A DNA stretch of 64,000 nt from Verrucomicrobiota bacterium (GCA_023269675.1 JAHFSX010000002.1:1-64000); one strand, 5' to 3'. Numbered from the stretch's first letter, positions 34,861 to 45,373 are shown. A program made the numbers and translations. The notes: generated from the letters alone by a model not told the origin.

Positions 34861-35733
34861 ATGTGGGTCCCCTATATCCTGATCTCCGCGCTGCTTCTGG
34901 CGTTCTACGACATCGCCAAGAAGCACAGCGTCCGCGGCAATGCGGTCATGCCGGTGCTGTTCGTCGCGACCCTGTGCGGGTCGCTCGGCTTCGCCGCGGC
35001 GCTCGCGCTCGCGGGCGGCCTGCGGGCGGCGCTCGCGATCTCCGCCGCCCACTTCGGCCTCGTCCTGCTTAAGACCCTGCTCGTCTCGGCCTCGTGGGTT
35101 TTTGTCTATTACGCCATGCGCGCGCTGCCGATCTCGATCGTCGCCCCCATCCGCGCCTCGGCCCCGCTCTGGACGCTCTGCGGGGCGGTCCTGCTGTTCC
35201 GCGAGATCCCCACGCCGGTCCAGGCCGCGGGCATGGCCGCCATCTTCGCCGGATACTGGCTCTTCTCCGTGGCCGGCAAGGCCGAGGGCATCCATTTCAC
35301 GCGCCACACCGGGATTTTCTACGCCTTTGCCGGCACGCTGCTCGGCGCGGCGTCCGCGCTCTACGACAAGTATCTGCTGCGCTCCTGCGGCATCGGGCGC
35401 AACACCCTGCAGGTCTGGTTTGCGCTCGACCTCGTGGCGGTCCTCGGACTGCTCCTGCTCACCCAGCGCCTGGCCGGACTGCAGCGGACACGCTTCACGT
35501 GGCGCTGGACCATCCCCGTCGTGGGCCTCCTGCTGATGGCCGCCGACTGGTTCTATTTCGGCGCGCTCAGCGAGGAGGGCGTGGCGATCTCCGTGCTCTC
35601 GCTCATCCGGCGCTCGAGTGTCGTGGTCTCCTTCGCCGTGGGCGCCTGGCTCTTCCGCGAGAGCAACCTGCGCGCCAAAGCGTTCGCGCTCGCCGCCATC
35701 CTGGCCGGCGTCGCGATCCTCTGCCTCGCGTGA
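34861..35733 (+). CDS. EamA/DMT family transporter
   Basis: Inner-membrane carrier of 290 residues with about ten hydrophobic helices in two EamA halves (1-135 and 150-290). Recognisable are the family segment APIRASAPLWTLCGAVLLF-REIP near residue 100-120 and its repeat SLIRRSSVVVSFAVGAWLFR near 255-275. It lies downstream of the rbsD-type gene on the same strand and may move the sugar or a derivative. The stop lies 2 bases from the stop of the convergent 995-residue gene, so the two transcripts must overlap. Substrate unknown. Confidence 0.9.
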   Translation: MWVPYILISALLLAFYDIAKKHSVRGNAVMPVLFVATLCGSLGFAAALALAGGLRAALAISAAHFGLVLLKTLLVSASWVFVYYAMRALPISIVAPIRASAPLWTLCGAVLLFREIPTPVQAAGMAAIFAGYWLFSVAGKAEGIHFTRHTGIFYAFAGTLLGAASALYDKYLLRSCGIGRNTLQVWFALDLVAVLGLLLLTQRLAGLQRTRFTWRWTIPVVGLLLMAADWFYFGALSEEGVAISVLSLIRRSSVVVSFAVGAWLFRESNLRAKAFALAAILAGVAILCLA

Positions 35734-35735
35734 CG

Positions 35736-38723
35736 TCACTGCACGGTGAACAGCGTGCCGGGCTCGTACGTGTGCGCGGTCAACGTCCCGCCCGCGACCC
35801 GCAGCGCGACCGTCGGCTGCGGCACGCCGTCGAGGGTCACCGCGACGACGCCGCCCTGCGCGACGTCCAGCGACGTGCCCTCCAGCACCGCGACGCCCTG
35901 CCGCAGCGCCTCGACCGCGTAGCCGGTCAGCGCGATCACCGCGCCCGCAGGGAGCACGCACTCGGCCGCGTGCAGCAGCGCGTCGCCGTCTGAGGCGCTG
36001 CGCGCCAGCGTCGCGCCCGGCGCGAACACCACGCGCCCGACCGAGCCCGTGCCGCCCAGCGTGGCGCCGTTCGTCACGAAGAGCGTCCGGCCGGAGGCCA
36101 GCCGCAGCTCGCCGTCGACGCGCGAGACCGTGCCGCTCGGCAGGGTGAAGTCGAGGTTGCGCGCCGCGAGGTTGAGCAGCGCGCCGCCGTTGATCCCGCA
36201 CCCGCCCGCCAAGGTGATCAAACCGCTTGAGCCCAGCGCCAGCTCGCCCGCCTCGACCACGACCGGCCCGGTGAACGTCGCGCCGGTGTTCAGCGTGAAC
36301 TTGCCCGGCCCGCGCTTGCCCAACTTACCGTGTTCGCCCGCCGCGTCCGGCAGGTTGCGCGAGGTGGCGATGGTGAATCCGGCGGAATCCACGTAAAGCC
36401 CGTTCGAGGTCAGCGTCAACTCCTGCAAGCTCGTGTCGATGAAGTAGGGCTCGTCCCGTCTGGCTTCCAGCTCGCCGCCGTCGCAGATCACCGTCGTGTA
36501 CCCGCGACTCTTCGTTAACTTTGGCAGGGAGAATGCGCCGCCCGAAAGCGTCAACCGCGCCTGAGAGCCCACGGCGTCCGCGAAATAGAAAGTGTTGGTC
36601 ACCTCCAGCCGCCCGCCGGACACGATGACCTGCTGTTCAGGCGCGTTGGTGAGTCCGTAGGGCGTGGTGCGCAGCACGTGCGTCACCACTTCGCCGCCCG
36701 CCACGTGCAGGATGCCGGTGCCGACGCGACCGCAGTCGATGAAGTTGCGGTTCGTGAACGAGCCGCCCGTGACGGTCAGTCTTCCGTACGTGTTGGAGCT
36801 GAAGCCCAAAGACGTATCGGTCCCCACCCACAACGTACCGCCTGACACCGTGGCCTCACCGTAAGAATAAGGGTTGTTGCCCAAAATCAAGCTGTTGGAA
36901 ATGACGACCGCGCCGCCGCCCACCTCCAGAGTGCCCAGCGTGTTGGTGCCGGGACCGCTGTTGTTTCCGGCGTACACCGACAGGTTGCACTGAAGCCGGC
37001 CGCCCGTCACGCTCACCCGTCCGGTGGACCCCATTCCGTTGCCGATGGAGGCGTTTCCGCCCGAGCCGGACACAACACTGCCGCCGCTAAGATCGAATGT
37101 TCCCACCCCGCCCCAGTCGCCCACGCGGATGTTATTCGTGGCCGTTAACGTGCCGTCCGTCATGACGATCCGCCCCGACGAGTTGCGGTTCTTGCCGGCC
37201 GAAAGGATACCGCCAAGCGTCACCGTGCCGCCCGCAATCAGCACCGTGCCCGTGCCGTTGACGCCCGCCGTGAGATCCAGCCCCGTCCTCACCGTGCCGT
37301 TGGACACCACGAGCGTCCCGACCCCTGAATTGCCGATATTCGCATAAATCGCCGAGAGGTTGCCTCCCGTCATGATCACGCCACCCATCGATCCGGAACT
37401 GTTCGCGACAGACAGCGTGTTCGACGTCGACCACACGCCGCCCGCTATTTCCAGAACGCCCGTGCTTCCCGTCGCGTTTCCGATGTAGGCGGAGGTCAGG
37501 TTGGTGAACGCGCCATCCTCCAGTCGCATCCAGCCCGAACCGCCACCCGCGTCACCCACGGCCACCGTATCGATCGAGCGTATCACACCGCCTGTCATCA
37601 CGCATTCGCCCACCGACATATAAGCCGACGCCAACTTGAAAGAGCGAGTCCAAATGAGGGCATCTCCGCCCAACGTCACACGGCCCAGCGCATTCGACGC
37701 GTAGCCCACCAGCACGCCCGAACCGGTATTCGTAGCGATCAGGCTTCCGCTCGTCATGGCCACGAGGCCCGTCGAACAGGCCGGCACGCCGCCCGCATTC
37801 CCCAGCACGATGTACTTGCCGGCCGTCGCCAATTCGATTTCGCCGCCGCTCATGTTCAATATGCCGACAGCTGAAGTCCTGTGGCCGATCTCGAAGGTCT
37901 GATTGCGTGCGGTCCACCGCCCGCCGCTCATGTTGATGATGCCGCGGCCTCCGTCGGAGTTGCCGATCCAGAGTTCGCCCAGCGTTTCCAGTTCGCCGCC
38001 GGAGAGATTGATGATGCCCCACGTCGTTCCCCAGCCTTTATCCCCGATTGAGAAATAACTTTTCGTCGTCATTTTTCCTGCGGTGATGTTCAGTATCGAC
38101 GTGCAATTCGCACCGCCGTTGTTAGGCAGAAGCAGGCGGAAATTGGTGTTCAGCGCGCCGCCGTTAAGATTCAGCGTGTTGATCGAGTTCGCCGCATTGT
38201 CGCCGATCTTGCACTCATTATTGAAATTGACGACGGCGCCGGTCAGCACATACACGTCCGAGCGCCAGCTGGTGAACTTGTCCATCGTGGCCAGGGCGCC
38301 GTCTGCGAAGGTCAGCCGCGCGGGCGCGACGCCGGCGTTGATCTTCATCTCGCAGGTGTTGGTGGGCACCGTGAACGTTCCGTTGCTGACGACCAGGTAC
38401 GAGCCGGCCTGGCTGCCGTCGAAGGTGAAGCGGTTGGTCAGCGTGTAGGCGTTGCCGCCGAGGTCCAGCACCAGCGTGTTGCCGGCGGTCTGGACGACCT
38501 GCATCTCGCTGTTGGCGACGTCGCCGGTCAACGTGACCGTGCCGCTGACGGCGGTGCTGAATTTGGCCCGGTCCCCGTCCGCGGGCGCGCCCGCCGGCGA
38601 CCACTTGGCCGGATCAGAGAACAGCCCGTCGCCGCCCTGCCACGTGTAGTCCGCCGCGCCGGCCGTCAGCACCGCCGAAAGCGCAACCGCGCACGCACCC
38701 GCCACGCTCACTTTTGAACGCAT
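35736..38723 (-). CDS. Secreted protein of autotransporter-associated beta-strand repeats
   Basis: Extracellular beta-helix-like protein of 995 residues. ATG 38723, preceded by GGAGG at 6 bases, opens a signal peptide (MRSKVSVAGACAVALSAVLT) ending AGAADYTWQGG; the longer open frame upstream is discarded. The body is about 25-30 imperfect repeats of 25-35 residues of the type GGVIMTGGNLSAIYANIGNS and GRVTLGGDALIWTRSFKLAS, rich in Gly, Thr, Ser and Asn. The C-terminus (GTLTAHTYEPGTLFTVQ) lacks an autotransporter barrel, PEP-CTERM or LPXTG. Function probably structural or adhesive (inference). It follows the 2174-residue gene and its terminator. Confidence 0.85.
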   Translation of the reverse strand: MRSKVSVAGACAVALSAVLTAGAADYTWQGGDGLFSDPAKWSPAGAPADGDRAKFSTAVSGTVTLTGDVANSEMQVVQTAGNTLVLDLGGNAYTLTNRFTFDGSQAGSYLVVSNGTFTVPTNTCEMKINAGVAPARLTFADGALATMDKFTSWRSDVYVLTGAVVNFNNECKIGDNAANSINTLNLNGGALNTNFRLLLPNNGGANCTSILNITAGKMTTKSYFSIGDKGWGTTWGIINLSGGELETLGELWIGNSDGGRGIINMSGGRWTARNQTFEIGHRTSAVGILNMSGGEIELATAGKYIVLGNAGGVPACSTGLVAMTSGSLIATNTGSGVLVGYASNALGRVTLGGDALIWTRSFKLASAYMSVGECVMTGGVIRSIDTVAVGDAGGGSGWMRLEDGAFTNLTSAYIGNATGSTGVLEIAGGVWSTSNTLSVANSSGSMGGVIMTGGNLSAIYANIGNSGVGTLVVSNGTVRTGLDLTAGVNGTGTVLIAGGTVTLGGILSAGKNRNSSGRIVMTDGTLTATNNIRVGDWGGVGTFDLSGGSVVSGSGGNASIGNGMGSTGRVSVTGGRLQCNLSVYAGNNSGPGTNTLGTLEVGGGAVVISNSLILGNNPYSYGEATVSGGTLWVGTDTSLGFSSNTYGRLTVTGGSFTNRNFIDCGRVGTGILHVAGGEVVTHVLRTTPYGLTNAPEQQVIVSGGRLEVTNTFYFADAVGSQARLTLSGGAFSLPKLTKSRGYTTVICDGGELEARRDEPYFIDTSLQELTLTSNGLYVDSAGFTIATSRNLPDAAGEHGKLGKRGPGKFTLNTGATFTGPVVVEAGELALGSSGLITLAGGCGINGGALLNLAARNLDFTLPSGTVSRVDGELRLASGRTLFVTNGATLGGTGSVGRVVFAPGATLARSASDGDALLHAAECVLPAGAVIALTGYAVEALRQGVAVLEGTSLDVAQGGVVAVTLDGVPQPTVALRVAGGTLTAHTYEPGTLFTVQ

Positions 38724-38761
38724 AGCCAACCTCCATGAATCGTCACTACGATACCAGAAAG

Positions 38762-38797
38762 AAAAAGGTCCGCGCCACCCTGAAAGTGGCGCGGACC
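38762..38797 (-). terminator. Strong intrinsic terminator of the 2174-residue gene
   Basis: A perfect 12-base stem, GGTCCGCGCCAC (38767-38778) and GTGGCGCGGACC (38786-38797), with a 7-base loop; on the minus strand it is followed by TTTTTC. It lies 52-87 bases past the stop at 38849 and before the ATG at 38723, so the next gene needs its own promoter. Confidence 0.88.
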
Positions 38798-38848
38798 GGG
38801 AGTTTCCGCCGCCCCTGCACCGGGCGGCGCGCAGATGCCACCCTCGCG

Positions 38849-41800
38849 TCAGTGCAACAGCAGGAGCGTGCCGGAATTGCGCGCGATGTACAGCCGCTTC
38901 TCGCGGTAGCGTAAGCTGCCCTCGGTGCCGGCGGCCGTGAGCGTCACGCCTTCCAGCGCCAGGCCGGGCGTCGCGCGGAAGTCGCCCACATAAGTGACCC
39001 CGTACGGCACCTCCTGCGGCACCGTGACCGTCAGGGTGTTGCCGGCCACCGCGACCGCGCCCGTCACCGCCAGTTCGGTCCCGGTGTCGACCCACAGGTT
39101 CGCCAGGCGCAGCGTGCCGGGCCCCGCGAACGAGACCGCCGCCGTACCGGGTCCGTTCGTGACCGCGACCGTCGTCACATCCAACGTGTAGGCCGGCGTG
39201 TCCGCCGCTTCCGCGACCAGCATGGCGTTCGGCAGGCGGCGGCTCACCGTCTCGCCCGGGAAGGTGATGTCCGCGCTCAGGCCGAAGCCGCCGGTGCCCT
39301 GCTGGAAGAAGATCGAAATGTCGTGCAGGCCGTTGGTCAGCGCCACCGAGCCGGAACGCAGCTGCATCCCGTGACTGCCGGCGTTGTTCACCACGGCCGC
39401 GCCGTCGATATACAGCATGCTGCCGTCATCGCTGGTCGTGCCGAAGGTATAGGTGCCGGGTTCGGTGATGCGGATCTTGCCCTTCCACATGGCCGAGAAG
39501 TTGGACGTGGCCGTGCCGATCGGTTTCTTGTACTTGCCTGGGAAGAACGCCGTGCTGTTGGTGCCTGTCGAATCGGCGCCGAAATCAAACAGTTCGCCGA
39601 GCTCGCAGCTCGAGGCCACCAGCTTGACCGTGTTGGTCGCGAAGAACATCTCCGCGGACGCCAGGGTCAGCCACGTGTTGGACGAGGCGGGCACATCCAC
39701 ATACTTGCCCCACAGGCCGCTCGGCCCGACCTGCAGCACCGTGCCCGCGTTGAGCGTCAGGCGGTCGAGATGCCACGCGGAGGACGCGTTCGTCACCGCC
39801 AGCGCCAGCACGCCGTTCGAGCTGACCAGCGTGTTCGGGAAGGCCGTGTCCGCGAGTCCCAGGCTGAGCGTCGCGCTCGCGGACAGCCGCGTCGCGCCGC
39901 TGCCCGTAATGCGCGCGCCGGACATGAAGGCCTGGCTACCCGAGAGGCCGAACGTGCCGTTGTTGTTCACAAGCGCATTGGTCGCGATCACCGTACGGGT
40001 CAGCGAGAGATCCTGCCCCGCCCCGATCTGCAGCGTGCCGGAGAAGCCCGAGGCTTTGCCGGTCAGGAGCACTTTACCCGCACCGGCCGAACGGATCTCA
40101 CCCCTGCCGGCGATCTCGCCCGCATAGGTGATGTCGTCCGAACGGTTGAAGACCAGCGCCGCGCCGCCGCTGACGTAGACGTTCGAGCCGCCCAGCGTGC
40201 CGCTCGTGGCGCCGTCTCCGGCCCACAGCTCGCCTTGGCTGATGAACCAGCCGCCGAGGAACGCGGCCGCATTATCGGCCGTAAGCGTGAGCCGCGAACC
40301 GCCGGTCTTCTCGACCTCCGACCCCGCCGCCCCGCTGAACGTGCCCGCCGCCACTGTGTTCGTGGTCTGGTTGATCCGCAGGAAGGAGCCCATGTCGGCC
40401 AGCGAAACCACCGCGCCCGGCCATGTCGTCAGCGGCCCGGTCTGCGCGACGCAGGGCCGCAGCATCGCGTTGGGCAGGGGCACCGACGTCCCGCCCGGAG
40501 GCGTCCAGTTGGCGTAGATGCGGTAGCCTCCGCCGCCCTGCTGAAAGGGAATCAGCACATCGTGCGTGCCCGCCGTCAGGTTTGTGCTGGCGGACCGAGT
40601 TGTTCCCGAAATCGCATTGGTCACGACCGCCAGGGTGTCGATGTACATGTCCGACCGGTCGTCACTGGACAAGAAGAACCCGTAGGTGCCCGCCTCCCGG
40701 ATCACCAGTTTGCCCTGGTACATGACCTCGAAATCCATGAACGCTCCCGAATTGTAGGGAGCGGGGAAGAACGAGTTCGGGTCCATGTCGAAATTATCGC
40801 CATTCAGATGTGTGCCGGCGAGCAGGTCGGGCGTCCTCGTGTTGAAGGCGCTGACGATCGACGCCAGGGTGAGGAACGTGTTGCCGCTGAAGTTCGGGAT
40901 GTTGTAGTACAGTCCCGCGAGGCCGGCATTGGGCCAGTTTGACGCGTACGAGCGCACGCTCAGCGTCGCGCCGTTGCTGACCGTCACGCCGGCGTTGACC
41001 GCCTGCACGGCCGCGCCGAACACGCCTGCCCCCTGCAGCGCGAGCGTGCCTTCGCGCACGTCGGCCGTGCCTTGGAACGCGACGCGCTTCAGCGTCTGCG
41101 ATCCGGCACCGAGCTTTTCGATCGTCATGAGTCCGTTGGTCCCCGTGAAGAACCCCTCGTACACCGCATCGTTCGTCGCGTTGAACGACACCGCCGCGTT
41201 CACACTGAAGAACGAGGTGTTGGCGAGGCTCGCGCCCGTCAGCGAGCCGATCTGCGCGGCCGGCGGACGCAGCAGCCGCTGGGGCAGTTCGGCTTCGGAT
41301 CCGCCGGGAGGCGTCATGTAGACCGTCAGCCCGTAGGAGCTCGTGCCGTTGTAGTAGGCCACCACGATGTCATGCCAGCCGGCCGTCAACGTAATCGGGG
41401 CAAGTTTACGCGCCGCATTGCGGCCGTAGGCCTGGCTGAAGTCGTTGGAAACGACCGTGACCCCGTCCACGAACACCATGCTGCCATCGTCGCTCGCGGA
41501 ATCGAAGTTGTAAACTCCGGCGGTTTCAGCCAAGAACTTGCCGGTCCAGCGCCCCACGCGGTAGTCGCCCTTGTTCTGGAAGTTGACGCCCGTCGCGCCG
41601 AAACTGAACACATTGCTCACCGGCCCGCTGCAGACGATCGTCGCCGGCGCAAATGGCGCCAGCACGTCGTTGAATTTCGCCAGTGATACCAAACTCGTGA
41701 TGTTGGCATACTTGGTCAAAGCCGCGTTGCTGAAATCGAAGTACTCGCCCAGCAGCCCGTTGGCTTCGTTGGTGTTGGCGCCGATCATCAGCGTCGCGGG

Positions 41801-44800
41801 CGCGTCCAAGGCGAGCGTTCCGGCCGCCACCGATCCCGGACCGTTCGTGACCGCGCCGCCGGTCACGCGCAGGTCGTTCAGCCGCGCACCCTTCGTGAGG
41901 TTCCACGCACCGCTGCCGATCTTGGTGAGCGCCAAGCCCGGCGCCACCGGCCCGAAGAACGTCGTGGACTGGTTGTTGTTGCCGACCCAAATCTGCGAGG
42001 CGGTCGCCGTCGAGTCGGTGATGCAGCCCGCGCCGCTCAGCCCGTTGAGGTTCAGGTTGTAACCGTTCACATCGAGCTTGCCGATCGGGTCGTAGTTCCG
42101 GTTGTTGACCGTCACGTTGCCTCTGCCATAGCCGTTCGGCACAGCGGATGAAGTTCCCGCCTTCAAGGTGCCGACATCGATGGTGGTTGTGCCCCAGTAG
42201 GTTTGCGGGATATCGACGGTCAGCGTACCCGCACCGAGCTTGCGGAAGCCGACGTTCGGCCAGCCCTGATCGCCCAGCGACGCGCCGATGGCCGCCGACC
42301 AGGTCAGATCGCCGTTATAGTACACGGCCACGGTTCCGCCGTTGCCGCCGAGGCGTGCCGCGGGGTTCCAACTGAAGGTGCTGCCGTTGCCGAGGCCGAA
42401 CGTGCCGGAGTTGACCGAGGCGTTGCCGCTCCACTGGTTGTTCGTGCCGCCGAACCAGACCGTCCCGGAGTCGGTGTTGGTGATCGCGCCGATGCCGCTG
42501 AGGTCGCCCAGCACCGTCATCGTCTGGCTGCCGTACTGATGCAGGGTCATGCCGTCCGGCCCCACCGTGATGCCGCGCTTGGCGTCCAGTGAGAAGGTCG
42601 TGTTGCCCGGGCGGAGGACGCCGCCGTTGACGACCAGATTACTCGGATCGACCGACAGGGGCACAGCACCCAAACCGCGATCCCACCTCAAGTGCAGCGC
42701 GCCGTTGTTCGTCACCAGCGTGCCGCCGGAGTGTGCCGAGTTCGACGGGCAAACCACGCCCAGACCTTCGATGACCAGCATGCGCTTGGTCAGGCCATTG
42801 TCGGCCAAATTGGTCACAATCAACCCCTGGTTAGAGGAAGCGTAGGCGACGTTACCGCCGCCCATACGATAGACATCGCCTGCAGGTGTAATGACGCCGC
42901 TATAAGTCAGAGTGGCCTGGTCCGTGCCGACCTTCACGCCGGGCAGCCCCGTCAGATTCAGGCTCAGGCCGGCGCAAGGGGCACCGAGAATGAGGGTGCC
43001 TTCGGAGGCGGTATCGATGCGCGACACGATGGCCGCCGTGATCCCCGCCGCGTTCAGCTTGAGCATGGCGCCGTTTTTGATGAGGATGTTGCCGCTTGTC
43101 CCCAGCGCATTCGCGTGGCCCATGCTCAGCATGCCGCCGTTGATGACCGTGCCGCCGGTGAAGCTGTTGTCACCCGTCAGCTCCAACGCGCCCGCCGGCA
43201 TGCCGTTGCAGGTCACGCTCGCTGTGCCGGAGCCGTCGGAAATCACCTGCGCATAGACGTTACCGGCGTTCACGGGGGCAAACAGGTACTGGCGGTTATA
43301 AGGCGTGTAGGTGCCGGTATAGGTGACCCCTTGCACAAACCCGACCGACAGATTCGGCCACAGCGACAAGTCGATGTTCTCGGCCGAATTCACGGGATAG
43401 ACCGTGACGCTCCCCGCCGAGGCGGTGTCCATCCGATTCATCAGGGTCGCGATTCCGCCGGGTGTCGCATAGCCGATCGACGCGCCCGCCGCCACCGAGA
43501 CCGCGCCCGCATAACCCGCGACCAGCCCCGCCGCATTGCTCAGGCAGAGGTGGCCAGCAGTGACCGAGACGTTGCCGGTGAAGGTGTTGGCTCCGCTCAG
43601 CACCAAGATGCCCTCGCCCGATTTAGTCAGGCCGCCATCGCCCAGCGTCGGGTCGGTCAGCAGGGGCTGCGAGGCCATCACCAGCGTATTCGGAAGGATG
43701 TCGAACTTCGCGCCGCCGGGCTGGACGTACGCCCAGTCCAGATTATAGATGAAATCGTTGCGCGACGTGCGGTTGCGGATGGTGCCGCCGTTCAGGAAGA
43801 GGATATTCGTGCCCGTCGTGTTCTGCGGATACAAGCGCAGCGCCTGGATCACACCGCCGTTGAGCTGGACCGCGCCATAACACCGGGCATTGCCGTCACG
43901 CGTAAACTCGATGTCCTGGGAAGGCGCGACCAAGCCGCCGTTGACCTCCAGCACGCCATACGCGTTGTTGTGACCGACCACCAGTTGCTTGCCGGCCGTG
44001 CGGTGGCCGACGTACCCGCCGTTGACCGTCAGCTTGGCGTCCGCGATGCCGCTGAGACCGACATAGATATAGCCGTTCGAGGTGCAGAGCTCGCCGCCCT
44101 CCTCAACCGTCATGCGGGCCACGCTGCCGTCACCCACGCCAATCTGCACGTCACGGCCGCCGTCAAGAATCGCTGGAGCAGAACCTCCGCCGATCACGCC
44201 GTTCGCCTGGCCGCGGTTTACACCGAAATAGAGGTGGTGCCCGTTGGTGAAGTCGGCCATGGCAAATCGGCCTTCCTTGATCCACAGGTTGAAGATGTTG
44301 TTGGAATAGTTGCCCATGTAGACGTGCTGCGTCAGCCAGGGAAGCGACGTCAGCGTGGCGTTGTTGCTCAATACCAGCCCGCCGTGATGCGGCAAGAACC
44401 GGGAGATCTCGCCGACCGCCGTGCTGACGACCGTGGTGCCGCCGTTCGCGAGGACCACGCGGCTGGCAGCCGTAGGCAAGCCCCCGGCCCAGTTCGCGGC
44501 GTCCTCCCACGGCAGCGCCGTTCCCGCCGCGCCGTTCCAGATGCTGTCGGGCACGTCGGACACGCTGAAGGCCCCGCGTTCCTCCAGATAGTTGGCGACC
44601 ACGTCCGCCGCGCTCAAGGTGCCGTCGTGGATGCGCACCTTGGCCAGCGAGCCGCTGTAGAGAGACGCCCACGTTTGATTGGCCGTGGCATTCGTGTAGG
44701 CAAAATCGCGCGCGCTGCCCAGCGTGAACATGCCGTCGGTGCGGATGCGCATGACCAGCGGCGTTGTGAGGGTGCGCAACTGCCCATCCACGTAAAGCCG

Positions 44801-45373
44801 CTCGCGGCCCTCGGCGTCACGCGTGCCGGCGACATAGTGCCAGGCGCCGACAGCCGGCACAACGCCCGGTATGGGTGCCGTGTACCATGCCACGTTGTTG
44901 CCATTGTGCTCCACGGCATTGCCGGTGTCAGCACCGTAGCGGAATTCAGCACACGAACCGGTGGCGAGCCCGTCCGGCCACTTGCTGCGCGCGCTCCACG
45001 AGAACACGATCTCGGTCTGCGTCAGCGACGGGTTGAACACCCAGGTCTCGAAACTCCACGTGTCCGCGCCGCAGATCGACGACGGAACCGCGACCGTGTT
45101 GGTCATCACCGAGTCGTTGCTGTAGGACTGAAACGTGACGGCCGGCACGCCGCCCACGTTGGTCTGATAGAGCGGGCCCTTGCCCGCCACGGCATTGGTG
45201 AAGTAGTTCCCCAGCGTGCCCGTATTGGGCCAGTAGCCGACCGCCGCATTGTTGGCCAGCGCCGACAAGTCCGACACCTGGATATTCACCAGCAGATCGC
45301 CCGCCGTCTGGATCGCCTGCGCGGAGAACACCGCGCACGCCGCACACACGCTCAACCACACGCTTTTTTTCAT
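38849..45373 (-). CDS. Giant secreted LamG/beta-strand-repeat/PA14 protein
   Basis: Extracellular protein of 2174 residues. ATG 45373 has AAGGA at 6 bases; signal peptide MKKSVWLSVCAACAVFSAQA. Order of modules: LamG/concanavalin-like domain (about 25-270; TWSFETWVFNPSLTQTE, LYVDGQLRTL), autotransporter-type beta-strand repeats (about 290-1200; LVLSGANTFTGNVSVTAGHL is typical), PA14-like domain 1 (about 1206-1367; FDSASDDGSMVFVDG), spacer repeats, PA14-like 2 (about 1483-1636; FFLSSDDRSDMYIDT), more repeats, PA14-like 3 (about 1884-2051; FGTTSDDGSMLYIDG) and a short beta tail (LYIARNSGTLLLLH). LamG and PA14 folds commonly bind carbohydrate, so a glycan adhesin or sheath component is likely. 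No known anchor at the C-terminus. Confidence 0.9.
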   Translation of the reverse strand: MKKSVWLSVCAACAVFSAQAIQTAGDLLVNIQVSDLSALANNAAVGYWPNTGTLGNYFTNAVAGKGPLYQTNVGGVPAVTFQSYSNDSVMTNTVAVPSSICGADTWSFETWVFNPSLTQTEIVFSWSARSKWPDGLATGSCAEFRYGADTGNAVEHNGNNVAWYTAPIPGVVPAVGAWHYVAGTRDAEGRERLYVDGQLRTLTTPLVMRIRTDGMFTLGSARDFAYTNATANQTWASLYSGSLAKVRIHDGTLSAADVVANYLEERGAFSVSDVPDSIWNGAAGTALPWEDAANWAGGLPTAASRVVLANGGTTVVSTAVGEISRFLPHHGGLVLSNNATLTSLPWLTQHVYMGNYSNNIFNLWIKEGRFAMADFTNGHHLYFGVNRGQANGVIGGGSAPAILDGGRDVQIGVGDGSVARMTVEEGGELCTSNGYIYVGLSGIADAKLTVNGGYVGHRTAGKQLVVGHNNAYGVLEVNGGLVAPSQDIEFTRDGNARCYGAVQLNGGVIQALRLYPQNTTGTNILFLNGGTIRNRTSRNDFIYNLDWAYVQPGGAKFDILPNTLVMASQPLLTDPTLGDGGLTKSGEGILVLSGANTFTGNVSVTAGHLCLSNAAGLVAGYAGAVSVAAGASIGYATPGGIATLMNRMDTASAGSVTVYPVNSAENIDLSLWPNLSVGFVQGVTYTGTYTPYNRQYLFAPVNAGNVYAQVISDGSGTASVTCNGMPAGALELTGDNSFTGGTVINGGMLSMGHANALGTSGNILIKNGAMLKLNAAGITAAIVSRIDTASEGTLILGAPCAGLSLNLTGLPGVKVGTDQATLTYSGVITPAGDVYRMGGGNVAYASSNQGLIVTNLADNGLTKRMLVIEGLGVVCPSNSAHSGGTLVTNNGALHLRWDRGLGAVPLSVDPSNLVVNGGVLRPGNTTFSLDAKRGITVGPDGMTLHQYGSQTMTVLGDLSGIGAITNTDSGTVWFGGTNNQWSGNASVNSGTFGLGNGSTFSWNPAARLGGNGGTVAVYYNGDLTWSAAIGASLGDQGWPNVGFRKLGAGTLTVDIPQTYWGTTTIDVGTLKAGTSSAVPNGYGRGNVTVNNRNYDPIGKLDVNGYNLNLNGLSGAGCITDSTATASQIWVGNNNQSTTFFGPVAPGLALTKIGSGAWNLTKGARLNDLRVTGGAVTNGPGSVAAGTLALDAPATLMIGANTNEANGLLGEYFDFSNAALTKYANITSLVSLAKFNDVLAPFAPATIVCSGPVSNVFSFGATGVNFQNKGDYRVGRWTGKFLAETAGVYNFDSASDDGSMVFVDGVTVVSNDFSQAYGRNAARKLAPITLTAGWHDIVVAYYNGTSSYGLTVYMTPPGGSEAELPQRLLRPPAAQIGSLTGASLANTSFFSVNAAVSFNATNDAVYEGFFTGTNGLMTIEKLGAGSQTLKRVAFQGTADVREGTLALQGAGVFGAAVQAVNAGVTVSNGATLSVRSYASNWPNAGLAGLYYNIPNFSGNTFLTLASIVSAFNTRTPDLLAGTHLNGDNFDMDPNSFFPAPYNSGAFMDFEVMYQGKLVIREAGTYGFFLSSDDRSDMYIDTLAVVTNAISGTTRSASTNLTAGTHDVLIPFQQGGGGYRIYANWTPPGGTSVPLPNAMLRPCVAQTGPLTTWPGAVVSLADMGSFLRINQTTNTVAAGTFSGAAGSEVEKTGGSRLTLTADNAAAFLGGWFISQGELWAGDGATSGTLGGSNVYVSGGAALVFNRSDDITYAGEIAGRGEIRSAGAGKVLLTGKASGFSGTLQIGAGQDLSLTRTVIATNALVNNNGTFGLSGSQAFMSGARITGSGATRLSASATLSLGLADTAFPNTLVSSNGVLALAVTNASSAWHLDRLTLNAGTVLQVGPSGLWGKYVDVPASSNTWLTLASAEMFFATNTVKLVASSCELGELFDFGADSTGTNSTAFFPGKYKKPIGTATSNFSAMWKGKIRITEPGTYTFGTTSDDGSMLYIDGAAVVNNAGSHGMQLRSGSVALTNGLHDISIFFQQGTGGFGLSADITFPGETVSRRLPNAMLVAEAADTPAYTLDVTTVAVTNGPGTAAVSFAGPGTLRLANLWVDTGTELAVTGAVAVAGNTLTVTVPQEVPYGVTYVGDFRATPGLALEGVTLTAAGTEGSLRYREKRLYIARNSGTLLLLH

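Noticed and set aside
34282..36201. Long minus-strand frame (639 codons) across rbsD-type and EamA genes
   Set aside because: Low-complexity Arg/Gly/Asp-rich translation without motifs; both plus-strand genes have clear family residues.
35736..45373. Many short repeats that could suggest a CRISPR array or tandem satellite
   Set aside because: They are degenerate, of uneven spacing and all in frame, encoding beta-strand repeats.
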